DNA from: Phycisphaerae bacterium | GTDB taxonomy: Bacteria > Planctomycetota > Phycisphaerae > Sedimentisphaerales > Anaerobacaceae | Reading direction: 5' to 3' | Assembly: GCA_012744475.1 (NCBI GenBank) | Contig: JAAYBV010000029.1 | Coordinates: 28,355 to 92,354, forward strand | Length of the DNA: 64,000 bases | Shown: in pieces, positions 17,622-26,499 of the stretch | How the letters are laid out: every line of letters begins with the position of its first letter | How positions within the stretch are numbered: the stretch's first letter is position 1 | Notes under the pieces: generated by a model | What the model was told of the DNA's origin: nothing | Database searches by the model: none | What the model saw: the letters and a program-made list of their open reading frames with translations, nothing else | Translations under genes and position numbers: made by a program

Positions 17622-17829
17622 GGTCGATCTCCTGTGCACATTGCGTAAATTGGCGTCCCGTCGGTCCGATGGGCCTTGTCCGTAGTCATTATCCCAACCA
17701 CTTTGGCAGAATACACTTACATTCGCACCCAACTGATACGCCTCCCGACGCCAGTGGTTCATCGAGCGCGCGCGACGTCCCGATGGCCGCCCACGATGCG
17801 CAATTCCCTCACTCCCAGCGGGAAAGGCA

Positions 17830-17858
17830 TTGCAGGAAGACGTTGCACCGGCTATAAT
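17830..17858 (+). promoter_or_regulatory. strong sigma-70-like promoter, long leader
   Basis: TTGCAG (17830-17835) and a perfect TATAAT (17853-17858) have a 17-bp spacer. A second TATAAT is at 17893-17898 with no good -35. The next start codon is at 18125, so the transcript would carry a leader of about 260 nt, or the promoter serves an unannotated small RNA. Nothing else is evident in 17622-18124. Confidence 0.5.
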
Positions 17859-18124
17859 GGGGCCGTAAGAAAGGCGGGCCAGGGAACGCTTTTATAATCT
17901 GTCTGCCATCATAGTTTTCGTACTTCATCTCATAGCGGCCCGGCCTTCGAACGCCAACTTGGTTCGAGCATGAGGAGACCGCCAGTATCGCTTTCATCCT
18001 GATCGTCCGACCGGCCCTCGCTATGCGCTGAGGGGCCCGAGTTAGGCGGTTCCCCGACCGGTGTTCCAAGGCACATCGTGTGCCTCGTTATCATTACGAT
18101 CATTTGCTGTAGGAGGAAACTGAC

Positions 18125-20413
18125 ATGGTACGGTTTGAAATCGCGGCAATGGGGGGAGGCGGACGTGCCGGGGGGCAGAGGCGGGGCGCGGACAGCATGG
18201 TCTGGGTATTGTGGTGCATGGCCCTCATTGCGTGCCTGCTCGGTGCACGCGCGGGAGCCGGCCAACTGGGCTTCGGGCAGTACTATGAGCCCTATGTGGT
18301 TGAGGTCGAGCCGAACGCGCCGGGCTACACGCTGCCTCTGGACCTCGAACAGATTCTCAACTTCGACGATATGTCCAGCGTCGCCAATGTGACGGCGCTG
18401 TCAGACCTGATCCGGCAGAATGGCTTTGCCATCGCGCCGCCCGAGGCGACGACCTGGTGGAGCGAGTCCTACGACGACATGGTCGACGCCTGCCGGCACA
18501 TTACCTCCAGGAACGTCCCTCTCTTCGTCACGACGGATACCGTCCTGCACTTATACCATATCCAGTTCGACGAGACGCTGAAAGACGTGGAGGAGCGCGA
18601 GTTCGTTGGCGACATTGAGACCATGACCGAGGCCATGCTGGCGACGATGGAAAGCCTGTACGACCAGCTTGGGGGCGAGTTGCAGGAGGCGGCTCGCCGC
18701 AACATCGCGTTTCTCTCCGTCGCCAGGAAGCTCCTTGTGCCCGACGCCGGTGTTTCGGAGGTAGTCTCCGGGACGGTCGAGAAGGAACTGGCCAGAATCG
18801 AGGCGCACGAGGGCTTCGCCCCGAGCGACCTGTTCATCTACCAGGAGGACTATTCGCAGTACGTTCCGCGCGGCCATTACACGCGCAGCGAAGCTCTGGA
18901 ACGCTACTTCAAGGCCCTGATGTGGTACGGACGCATGAGCTTTCTTCTGAAGGGTTCGGATTCATGGGGCCCGCTGGGCGAGGCGTTGATCAGCGTGGAA
19001 GACGCCCGGATTCAGACGCTTCAGGCGGTCCTGCTGGTCCAGGCTCTGCACAGCGAAGTCGGCGCGCGGACGGCGCTGGAGGTGTGGGACCGCATCTACA
19101 CCGTCACGGCGTTCTACGTAGGCCTGGCCGACGACCTGACGCCCTACGACTACATGGGCGCGCTGGAGACGGTGGTGGGGACCGACTGGATGCAGCGACT
19201 GTCCGAGTTGACCGATGACGCGACGTATCTGGCATTGAAGGCGGAACTGGCCCTGCTGCCGTCGCCTCGAATCTTCGGCGGCACGGGCAACATCATGGTG
19301 GTCGAGCCGATCACCGACGATACGCTCAACGAAGTGCTCGACAAGACCAAAGGCATGCGGCTGATGGGCCAGCGGTTCATTCCCGACTCCTACATGTTCC
19401 AGAACCTGGTCTATCCGGCGGTCGGTCAGCACACCGGCAGTTCGGCTGGCTGGCCCTTCACCAAGTCGGTTGACGGTGTCCGTGGCTACCCGCGAGGGCT
19501 CGATGTCATGGCGTTGCTGGGGTCGCGGCAAGCTCTGCACATCCTGATCGACGAAGGCGACACGGATTACGTCAATTACTGGCGCCGCTTCGGGGAGCTG
19601 AAGGATGAGTTCGACGTCCTCAGCGCCGCCGACTGGAACGCCAACCTCTACTGGTCATGGCTCTACAGCCTGCGTGCGTTGGTCGATGATCTGCCCGAGG
19701 GCTATCCGAGCTTCATGCGGACGGATGCCTGGCGGCGGCGCAGTCTCAACGCGGCGCTGGCCTCCTGGGCGGAATTGCGGCACGACACCATTCTGTATGC
19801 CAAGCAGAGCTACACGGTCGGTCGTTCCGGGCCGACCGCGCCGCCGCCCGGATACGTCGAGCCGGCCCCCGAGTTCTACGCTCGGCTCCTGACGCTGGCC
19901 CGTATGACGCGGGTGGGACTGGGTGACATGCAGGTCCTGAGCGAGCAGGCGACAACGCGTCTGACAGGGCTTGAAGGTCTGTTGGAGCGCCTGATCGAGA
20001 TTTCCGCGAAAGAGTTGCTGAACGAGCCGCTGTCGGATATCGACAACTCGTACATCAAAGCCCTGCCAGATTCACTGCAGTCGCTGGTGACCGGGGTCGA
20101 CATGCTCGGTGTCAAGACCACGCTGGTGGCCGATGTGCACACCGAAGGGTATGAGGGCATGGTGCTGGAAGAGGGCGTCGGGGAGGTCGACATCATCGTC
20201 GTCGCCTGTCCGGCAGCCGATGGGTCGGTCTTCCTGGCCGCCGGACCGGTGCTGAGCTACTACGAGTTCAAGCACCCCATGAGCGATCGACTCACCGACG
20301 AGGCCTGGCGCACCCTGCTCGATTCGCCCGAGCGGCCAGACCGGCCGAAGTGGTATCAACCGCTTCAGTCTTCGACGGAAGAACCCGCGGATTCCGAGGG
20401 ACGCGGCCGCTGA
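18125..20413 (+). CDS. secreted DUF3160 protein
   Basis: 762 aa from ATG 18125 with an ideal AGGAGGAAA site. After a charged N-terminus there is one hydrophobic export segment (MVWVLWCMALIACLLGARAG, about 25-44). The rest matches DUF3160 along its length: LPLDLEQILNF, the early FVTTDTVLHLYHIQFDETL, FKALMWYGRMSF, QRFIPDSYMFQNLVYP, and the late tract LWYAKQSYT-like seen here as ILYAKQSYTVG. DUF3160 is frequent in secreted proteins of Planctomycetota and archaea and has no proven function. It stands alone, followed by a 319-bp gap. Confidence 0.85.
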   Translation: MVRFEIAAMGGGGRAGGQRRGADSMVWVLWCMALIACLLGARAGAGQLGFGQYYEPYVVEVEPNAPGYTLPLDLEQILNFDDMSSVANVTALSDLIRQNGFAIAPPEATTWWSESYDDMVDACRHITSRNVPLFVTTDTVLHLYHIQFDETLKDVEEREFVGDIETMTEAMLATMESLYDQLGGELQEAARRNIAFLSVARKLLVPDAGVSEVVSGTVEKELARIEAHEGFAPSDLFIYQEDYSQYVPRGHYTRSEALERYFKALMWYGRMSFLLKGSDSWGPLGEALISVEDARIQTLQAVLLVQALHSEVGARTALEVWDRIYTVTAFYVGLADDLTPYDYMGALETVVGTDWMQRLSELTDDATYLALKAELALLPSPRIFGGTGNIMVVEPITDDTLNEVLDKTKGMRLMGQRFIPDSYMFQNLVYPAVGQHTGSSAGWPFTKSVDGVRGYPRGLDVMALLGSRQALHILIDEGDTDYVNYWRRFGELKDEFDVLSAADWNANLYWSWLYSLRALVDDLPEGYPSFMRTDAWRRRSLNAALASWAELRHDTILYAKQSYTVGRSGPTAPPPGYVEPAPEFYARLLTLARMTRVGLGDMQVLSEQATTRLTGLEGLLERLIEISAKELLNEPLSDIDNSYIKALPDSLQSLVTGVDMLGVKTTLVADVHTEGYEGMVLEEGVGEVDIIVVACPAADGSVFLAAGPVLSYYEFKHPMSDRLTDEAWRTLLDSPERPDRPKWYQPLQSSTEEPADSEGRGR

Positions 20414-20435
20414 CGCGACAGACAGCAGGCGAGGC

Positions 20436-20642
20436 CACAGGGCTCCTGAAAACCTCCGTCGGCGGCGCAAGACTCTGTCTCGCTGTGCGTCCATGATGGA
20501 GAGGGGAGACTCCCGACTCAGCGGACCGGCTGCGCTTCAACCTGATTCCTCCACTGTAGCGAGGTTGTTTGGACAGGCAACGTCACAGGGGGGAAAAATC
20601 TCCACTGACGGCGCAAGACTTTCCTGTTTCGGGCGTCTATGG
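20436..20642 (+). repeat. two imperfect ~60-nt repeats, possible leader RNA
   Basis: Copy 1 (20436-20495) and copy 2 (20584-20642) share, in order, CACAGGG, GAAAA, CTCC, CGGCGCAAGACT, GCGTC and ATG with similar spacing, 148 bp apart. A 7-bp hairpin (GGATAAG at 20641, CTTATCC at 20659) follows copy 2. The pair lies upstream of the NfeD-flotillin genes, whose ATG is at 20733. TATAAT at 20695-20700 lies between the repeats and the gene, so the repeats may instead belong to upstream DNA. Confidence 0.4.
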
Positions 20643-20732
20643 ATAAGACGAGAGATTCCTTATCCTGTGGACTGGCCATGGGCCGGGCGGCCGGTATAAT
20701 GGCGCGAGAAGCGGATTTGAAAGGAACGATAG

Positions 20733-21389
20733 ATGGGTGCGTTGGCTGTCCAGTTCAGTGGCATTGAGATGCTCTTTCTCGTCTGCGCCATCCTCGGAGG
20801 GGTTCTGTTCGTGGTCCGTCTGGCCCTCCAATTCATCGGCGGCGACAGCGGAGGCGACCACGACGTAGGGGGTGTTTCCGATGTGGGCGACGTGGATGCC
20901 GGCGGGGCCGACGTCCACGGGGACTTCACCGGCGACGCCCATCTCGACGCGCACGATACGTACCTGAGCTTCAAGGTCCTGTCGTTTCAGGGCCTGACGG
21001 CGTTCTTCATGATGTTCGGCCTCGTGGGTCTGGCAATGATGCGCCAGACGCAGCAGGGGCCGGTGGCGGCGTTGATCGCCGCATCGCTGGCCGGACTGGG
21101 GACGGTCTGGGTTATCGGACTGATCTTCCGCAAGGCCGGCACGTTGCAGGCCAGCGGCAATATCGATCTTCGCAACGCCATCGGCCAGCAGGGCGAGGTC
21201 TACCTGACGATCCCGACTGCCGGGACCGGCAAGGCGAAGATCACCGTCCAGGAGCGGTTGCGCATCTACGACGCCGTCTCGAACGGCAGCGAGGAGATTC
21301 ACACGGGACAGCGGGTCCGTGTCGTCGATGTCACGCCGCAGGATGTGCTGGTCGTCGAGAAGATGCCGCAAGGGCCCCAGGGCGGATAG
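20733..21389 (+). CDS. NfeD-like membrane protein
   Basis: 218 aa from ATG 20733 (AAAGGA 7 nt upstream). The N-terminal helix (MLFLVCAILGGVLFVVRLAL) is followed by a Gly/Asp-rich loop (about 35-70, GGDSGGDHDVGGVSDVGD) and two further helices (FFMMFGLVGLAMM and an Ala/Gly-rich one). The C-terminal 70 residues form an OB-type beta-barrel (AIGQQGEVYLTIP ... GQRVRVVDVTPQDVLVVEK), the hallmark of NfeD1b/YuaF proteins. These assist flotillins in membrane-domain organisation. The flotillin gene follows 47 bp later, the classic gene pair. Confidence 0.85.
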   Translation: MGALAVQFSGIEMLFLVCAILGGVLFVVRLALQFIGGDSGGDHDVGGVSDVGDVDAGGADVHGDFTGDAHLDAHDTYLSFKVLSFQGLTAFFMMFGLVGLAMMRQTQQGPVAALIAASLAGLGTVWVIGLIFRKAGTLQASGNIDLRNAIGQQGEVYLTIPTAGTGKAKITVQERLRIYDAVSNGSEEIHTGQRVRVVDVTPQDVLVVEKMPQGPQGG

Positions 21390-21436
21390 ATCGTAATGCA
21401 TAGGCCAAGTCAGACTCTTATGACAGGAGCGGAGAT

Positions 21437-23065
21437 ATGGACATGATGCTTTCACAAATGCTGGCTCAGAACACGCTGGGACTCAGTTTGTGGCTGATTG
21501 CGCTGATTGCGTTTGTCCTGCTGTTGGTCTCGACGGTGTTGTTTCTGGCGTCGCGGTACAAACGCTGCCCATCGGACCGCATCCTGGTGATCTACGGAAA
21601 GGTCGGGCAGGACCAGTCATCGCGCTGTATCCACGGCGGCGGCGCGTTCGTCTGGCCGCTGATTCAGGACTACTCGTACATGAGCCTGACCCCCATGACG
21701 ATCAGCATCCCGCTGCAGGGGGCGCTGTCCCTTCAGAACATCCGCATCAACGTCCCGAGCACGTTCACGGTCGGCGTCAGCACGGACAAGTCGATCATGA
21801 ACAATGCCGCCGAGCGTCTGCTGCGCCTCCAGCCGCGCGAGATCGAGGATATGGCCAAGGAAATCATCTTCGGCCAACTGCGTCTGACGGTGGCATCGCT
21901 GACGATCGAGCAGATCAACCAGGACCGTGAGAGCTTTCTGGAGTCCATCCGCAAGAACGTCGAGCCCGAGCTGAATAAGATCGGCCTGTACCTGATCAAC
22001 GTCAACATCACCGACATCACCGATGAGTCGGACTACATCGAGTCCATCGGCAAGAAGGCGGCCGCCGAGGCGATCAACAAGGCCAAGGTCGACGTCGCCG
22101 AGCAGGCCAAGCTCGGCGCCATCGGCGAGGCCCAGGCCAATCGCGAGCGGTCGATCCGTGTGGCCGAGCACACCGCCGAGTCGGAGAAGGGCCAGAAGAA
22201 GGCCGAGGCCGACCGGCGCATCTTCGTTCAGCAGCAGGAAACGGTCGCCACGGTCGGTGAGGCCGAAGCGAACCGGGAACGATCGATCCGCGTGGCTGAG
22301 AACCTGGCCCAGGCAGAGAAAGGCCGTAAGAAGGCGGAGGCCGACCAGCGCATCTTCGTGCAGCAACAGGAATCGCTGGCCGTCGACGGTGAGAACAAGG
22401 CCTTGGCGGAAATCGCCGAGTACAACGCGGAGTTGGCCACCCGGCAGGCCGAGGCCTTCGAGAAGGGCGAGGTCGCGAAGCGCAAGGCCGAGGTGGCCAT
22501 CCAGAAGGCGCAGTACCTCGCCGAGCAGGAGCGTCTGAACGCCGAGGAAGTGGTGCGGCAGGAGATCGAGCGGCGCAAGGTCGAGATTGCGGCCGAGGCC
22601 CAGGCGGAGAAGTACCGCCGCGAGGCGAAAGGGCAGGCCGACGCCACTTTGGCGAAGTACGAGGCGGAGGCCAAGGGTATTCGCCAAGTGCTCGACAGCA
22701 AGGCCGCCGGCTATCAGGCCCTTGTCAAGAGCTGCAACGGCGACGCCCGGGCCGCTTCGACCCTGCTGATGATCGAGAAGATCGAGGATATCGTGGCTCG
22801 CCAGGTGGAGGCCATCAAGAACATCAAGATCGACAAGGTCACCGTCTGGGACTCGGGCAACAACGAGAAAGGCACGTCGTCGACCGCCAACTTTCTCTCG
22901 GGCCTGATCCGGTCGATTCCACCGCTGCATGAGGTGGCCGGCATGGCCGGCGTGGAGCTGCCGCCGTATCTCGGCGACACGACGGAGAAGCCGGACAAAG
23001 GCCGCACGCCCAGTGGACAGCAGACCCGGCCTGAGCAGGGAAAGACCCCGGAGAAATCGAAGTAA
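21437..23065 (+). CDS. flotillin-family protein
   Basis: 542 aa from ATG 21437 (AGGAGC 6 nt upstream). Residues 15-38 are a membrane helix, followed by an SPFH/PHB domain (CPSDRILVIYGKVG ... NIRINVPSTFTVGVS ... EIEDMAKEIIFGQLR) and a long Ala/Glu/Lys-rich coiled coil (about 205-430) as in FloT/YuaG. The C-terminal region (LLMIEKIEDIVARQVEAIKNIKIDKVTVWD) matches flotillin oligomerisation ends, then a Pro/Thr-rich tail. Residues 230-273 and 274-317 are an internal duplication of 44 residues, both beginning GEA(Q/E)ANRERSIRVAE. Flotillins scaffold membrane microdomains. Ends at a strong terminator. Confidence 0.9.
   Translation: MDMMLSQMLAQNTLGLSLWLIALIAFVLLLVSTVLFLASRYKRCPSDRILVIYGKVGQDQSSRCIHGGGAFVWPLIQDYSYMSLTPMTISIPLQGALSLQNIRINVPSTFTVGVSTDKSIMNNAAERLLRLQPREIEDMAKEIIFGQLRLTVASLTIEQINQDRESFLESIRKNVEPELNKIGLYLINVNITDITDESDYIESIGKKAAAEAINKAKVDVAEQAKLGAIGEAQANRERSIRVAEHTAESEKGQKKAEADRRIFVQQQETVATVGEAEANRERSIRVAENLAQAEKGRKKAEADQRIFVQQQESLAVDGENKALAEIAEYNAELATRQAEAFEKGEVAKRKAEVAIQKAQYLAEQERLNAEEVVRQEIERRKVEIAAEAQAEKYRREAKGQADATLAKYEAEAKGIRQVLDSKAAGYQALVKSCNGDARAASTLLMIEKIEDIVARQVEAIKNIKIDKVTVWDSGNNEKGTSSTANFLSGLIRSIPPLHEVAGMAGVELPPYLGDTTEKPDKGRTPSGQQTRPEQGKTPEKSK
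22124..22387 (+). repeat. 44-codon tandem duplication inside flotillin
   Basis: Two consecutive 132-bp units (22124-22255 and 22256-22387) encode closely similar coiled-coil blocks, each with RERSIRVAE, then EKG(Q/R)KKAEAD and RIFVQQQE. Forty-four residues is close to four hendecads, so the duplication would keep the coil register. Confidence 0.85.
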
Positions 23066-23088
23066 GCGTCCCCGAAACTGAGATCACC

Positions 23089-23132
23089 GGTGGCATCGGC
23101 AATCGCTGGATTTCCGATGCCACCTTTTTTTT
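23089..23132 (+). terminator. rho-independent terminator after flotillin
   Basis: GGTGGCATCGG (23089-23099) pairs perfectly with 23114-23124 around a 14-nt loop and is followed by eight T (23125-23132). It lies 23 nt after the flotillin stop. Confidence 0.95.
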
Positions 23133-23180
23133 CTCTGCCGCCTGCACAGAGCGTCCCTGCACGCCCTTCCTTCCCCCCGC

Positions 23181-23224
23181 GAAAAGTCACTGAAAAGTCG
23201 CGCCCCCGTAACAGATCGGTAACA
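23181..23224 (+). promoter_or_regulatory. two 11-bp-period direct-repeat pairs, possible OmpR-type operator
   Basis: GAAAAGTC occurs at 23181 and 23192, and GTAACA at 23208 and 23219; each pair has exactly one 11-bp helical-turn period. OmpR/PhoB-family regulators bind direct repeats with this period. The site lies 74 bp before the start of the operon whose third gene is an OmpR-family regulator, so autoregulation is plausible. No confident -35/-10 was picked. Confidence 0.45.
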
Positions 23225-23297
23225 CTCCGCCGGCATATTACGCTTGTGCAGAACGAACTGTGACTGCTAACTTGGTCCTATTGAAAGGAGTGGAGCC

Positions 23298-26200
23298 ATG
23301 AGAAAGACAAAGCCGTTCACCATTGTCTTGTTGGTGCTCGTCGGCGTGGTCGGCGCGATCGCCCTGGCCAAATCGGCGTCGGTGCTGTTGCGGGAGGGCC
23401 TGTACTCCGAGGAGGTCGAAGGCGACCTCGACGCGGCCATCGGCGTGTACAAGCAGATCATCGCCGACGCTTCGGCGCCGCGAGAGCAGGTGGCGCAGGC
23501 GCTGTATCGTCTGGGCATGTGTCACATGAAGAGAAAAGACGAGATAGAGGCCACGGCGGCGTTCCGCAAACTGGCGGCCGATTACGGCGATCAGACGCAG
23601 TTGATCGAGAAGGTCAAGCCGCTGCTGGAGGAACTGGGCAACGCCGACCCGGCCAGTCTGATGCCTCCGGACACTCTGGCCTACATCGAGATCGGCAGCC
23701 CGGGAAAGCAGGTTGAGACCATTCTCAGCATGCTCAAGGACACCCCGTTCGAGAACCCGCTGGCCATGATCGGGCAGAATCAGTCCAACGAAGGGCAGAT
23801 AGGGCCGCAGCAGATCATCGGGTCGCTGATGAATCCGAGCATGATGGCCGAGTTCAAGAAGATTCGCGGCATAGGCATCGGCATTACCGGGATTACCCAG
23901 GACAATCCGCCGGCGATTGCGGTCCTGTATCCCGGCAAGAGCGATGCGCTACGCGGGATCATTCAGATGGGTTTGGGCTTCGTCGGCCAGCCCGCGCAGG
24001 CCATCGAGGGGATGACGACGCTGTCGTTCGGCGATGGCGGCGGCGCGGCCTACGACGACACGGTAATCATCGTGACCAGCCCGAGCCCCAGGGGCGCCGA
24101 GCTGCTCCAATGGTCGGTCAAGCAGTACAAGGGCCTCATCAAGGAGCCGTCGCTGGCCTCCAGCAACAAGTCGTTCGCCAAGATCGGTAAGAAGGCCCGG
24201 CAGGACAACATGCTGACGCTCTGGTTCAACGCCGACGAGGCGTACCAGAATCTCAAGGCGATCCTCCCGCCGGATGCGATGCCCGAGGAACTGCACATGG
24301 CGGAGCATTTCGCCGATCTCAAGAACATCGACGACGTCATCGCCTCGCTGTCGGTTCGCCAGTCGGGCCTGGCGCTGGACGCCAACGTCAATCTCAGGGA
24401 AGGGCACAATTGCCTGGCCTACAACATGATTCGCACGCCGCGTCTCAACAGGGCGGCGCTCAACACGGTCCCCTCGGATGCGATCGCGCTGATCTCGCTG
24501 GGCGTGGGCGAGTCGGGCACTCCGCAGGCTGTGGCGGTCAGCGAGCAGATCCGCAACGCGATGGGCCTGGACATCGGGCCGCAGTTGTTCGACAACATCG
24601 AGCAGATCACGCTGTTCGCCGTGCCGTTTCGAAAGCCGACCGAGCAACTGAGCGAGGACATGCCGCCTCAGATCAAGTCCATCGGTCTGGCGATCACCAG
24701 CGTCGATCCTCAGCAGACCTATCAGATTCTCAGTTCTACACTGCGTTCGGCCAACCTGATTACTGAAGAAACGCAGCCGACGGGCGGGCGATTCGATTTC
24801 ACCCTGCCGAACCAGCAGAAGCTCTTCGGGCGCATGGATCAGGCCGGCAAGGTCACCGTCCTGTCTTTGAGCTCCGATCTGGTCGATGCGTCCATGAACG
24901 CCGCCAGGCAGCGCGCTGGCTCGCTCCAGGGCGGCCCGTTGCAGGAGATCCTCCAGTCGCTGCCCGAGGCGACCAGCAAACTGGCCGTGGTGAACGTAGC
25001 GGGCGCGATGCAGTATGCCGTCGAGAACATGGAGCTTCCTTCGGGCCAAGTAGCCGACCGCGTGCGCGAGGCGATGGCCCAACTGACGCAAGCCAGCGCC
25101 AAGACGACGGTGCGGCTCCAGACCAGCGAAGAGGCCAACAGCTTCGCCGTGCATCTGACGGTTGACAATCTGCCGCCGATCTCGAAGCTCCTTGGCCCGA
25201 TGCAGCAGATTGCCGACGGCATGTCGGAGATCGAAGGTCGGGACGAGGAGTGGGGCGCCGAACCGGTGTCCTTTGCAGGCATCGCGCCGACCGACCAGGC
25301 ACCGGCCGTCGACGGCAAGGTCGATGGCTGTTGGGCCAAGGCCCAGGCGTACGCGCTGGAGCACAACTTCTACGATTCCGTTGCGGACGAGAGCGATTGC
25401 TCGGCTTCCTTCAAGACGCTGTGCGACAAGGATAACCTGTACGTTCTGGTCGAGGTCGCCGACGACGAACTGTGCAACGACTCATCCGAATTCTGGTACG
25501 ATGACGGCGTGGAGATCTTCGTCGACGCCGACAACAGCCGATCGGGCAGTTATGGCGACAACGATTGTCAGTATTACTTCCATTGGCACCCTGCCTCACC
25601 GGTAATGGGCGAGTCGAAACATGGAAAGACAGACGGCGTGGAGTTCGCCTTCGCCCGGACCGACGACGGCTATCGGCTCGAGGTTCGGTTCCCGTGGAAC
25701 GTACTGGGGGCCAAGCCCTCGCCGGGCACGTCGATCGGGTTCGACGTCCAGGTCAACGACGACGACGGCGGCGGTGAGCGGGATTCCAAGCTCGCCTGGA
25801 ACGCGGTCGAGGACGACGCCTGGCAGAACACCGGCGCCTTCGGTGTCGCTCAGCCGCTCGGCCTGGTTGGATGGTGGAAGCTCGACGAAAGCTCGGGCGA
25901 CGAGGCCAGCGATGCCTCAGGCAACGGGCGCACAAGCAGGCTTGAGGGCGATCCCACGTGGCAGCCCGCCGGCGGCAAGGTCGGCGGCGCGCTGGCGTTC
26001 GACGGCCAGGATGACTACGTGGACACCGGGTACAACACCGACACACCCACGTGGACGATCGCAGCATGGGTCAAGAGCCCTGCGGCCCCTGCGGACGACA
26101 AGCAGACCGGGCCCGTACATCGCGAGAAGAACTACCAGATCAATTGGGACCATATGGTTGACAGATTCCGTGGCGGCGCTGGTGTCTGCATCGACGGCGT

Positions 26201-26471
26201 ATGGCATGGCGCCAGCTTCGGGGATTTGGAGGCCGACACGTGGTATCATATGGCGGCCACGTACGACGGAGAGAATCTCAAAGCCTACAAGAACGGTGTC
26301 CTGATCACGGATAACGCCGATCCCTCCGGCGTTCCGAACGCCGAGGGCGAAACCTTGAAGCTGGCCAGGCACGCCAAGAACGCGGAATACTTCCGTGCGA
26401 CCGTCGATGATGCGCGCCTTTACAACTACGCCCTCGACGCGGCCCAGATCGCGAAGCTGGCAGGCAAATGA
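23298..26471 (+). CDS. secreted TPR/CBM9/LamG protein, first gene of a two-component operon
   Basis: 1057 aa from ATG 23298 (AAAGGAGTGG upstream). An N-terminal signal or anchor helix (FTIVLLVLVGVVGAIALA) is followed by a TPR-like block with DLDAAIGVYKQIIADA and ALYRLGMCHMKR (about 30-110). A long middle region opens PPDTLAYIEIGSPGKQVE and resembles DUF3352-like proteins. A CBM9-type sugar-binding domain (APAVDGKVDGCW ... YDDGVEIFVDAD) covers about 665-850. A LamG/concanavalin-like domain (VGWWKLDESSGD ... GALAFDGQDDYVDTG) covers about 860-1055. The kinase gene begins 28 bp after its stop. Sugar or surface binding outside the membrane, perhaps tied to the sensor, is inferred. Confidence 0.75.
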   Translation: MRKTKPFTIVLLVLVGVVGAIALAKSASVLLREGLYSEEVEGDLDAAIGVYKQIIADASAPREQVAQALYRLGMCHMKRKDEIEATAAFRKLAADYGDQTQLIEKVKPLLEELGNADPASLMPPDTLAYIEIGSPGKQVETILSMLKDTPFENPLAMIGQNQSNEGQIGPQQIIGSLMNPSMMAEFKKIRGIGIGITGITQDNPPAIAVLYPGKSDALRGIIQMGLGFVGQPAQAIEGMTTLSFGDGGGAAYDDTVIIVTSPSPRGAELLQWSVKQYKGLIKEPSLASSNKSFAKIGKKARQDNMLTLWFNADEAYQNLKAILPPDAMPEELHMAEHFADLKNIDDVIASLSVRQSGLALDANVNLREGHNCLAYNMIRTPRLNRAALNTVPSDAIALISLGVGESGTPQAVAVSEQIRNAMGLDIGPQLFDNIEQITLFAVPFRKPTEQLSEDMPPQIKSIGLAITSVDPQQTYQILSSTLRSANLITEETQPTGGRFDFTLPNQQKLFGRMDQAGKVTVLSLSSDLVDASMNAARQRAGSLQGGPLQEILQSLPEATSKLAVVNVAGAMQYAVENMELPSGQVADRVREAMAQLTQASAKTTVRLQTSEEANSFAVHLTVDNLPPISKLLGPMQQIADGMSEIEGRDEEWGAEPVSFAGIAPTDQAPAVDGKVDGCWAKAQAYALEHNFYDSVADESDCSASFKTLCDKDNLYVLVEVADDELCNDSSEFWYDDGVEIFVDADNSRSGSYGDNDCQYYFHWHPASPVMGESKHGKTDGVEFAFARTDDGYRLEVRFPWNVLGAKPSPGTSIGFDVQVNDDDGGGERDSKLAWNAVEDDAWQNTGAFGVAQPLGLVGWWKLDESSGDEASDASGNGRTSRLEGDPTWQPAGGKVGGALAFDGQDDYVDTGYNTDTPTWTIAAWVKSPAAPADDKQTGPVHREKNYQINWDHMVDRFRGGAGVCIDGVWHGASFGDLEADTWYHMAATYDGENLKAYKNGVLITDNADPSGVPNAEGETLKLARHAKNAEYFRATVDDARLYNYALDAAQIAKLAGK

Positions 26472-26499
26472 CGATGGCGCAGAATCAACGAGGTAGCCC

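Noticed and set aside
17809..18265. Minus-strand frames of 86 and 111 codons before the DUF3160 gene
   Set aside because: No ribosome site, no recognisable sequence, and overlap with the DUF3160 start and promoter.
23949..25364. A 471-codon open frame opposite the CBM9/LamG gene
   Set aside because: Shadow frame; the plus-strand gene has domains, a start site and operon context.
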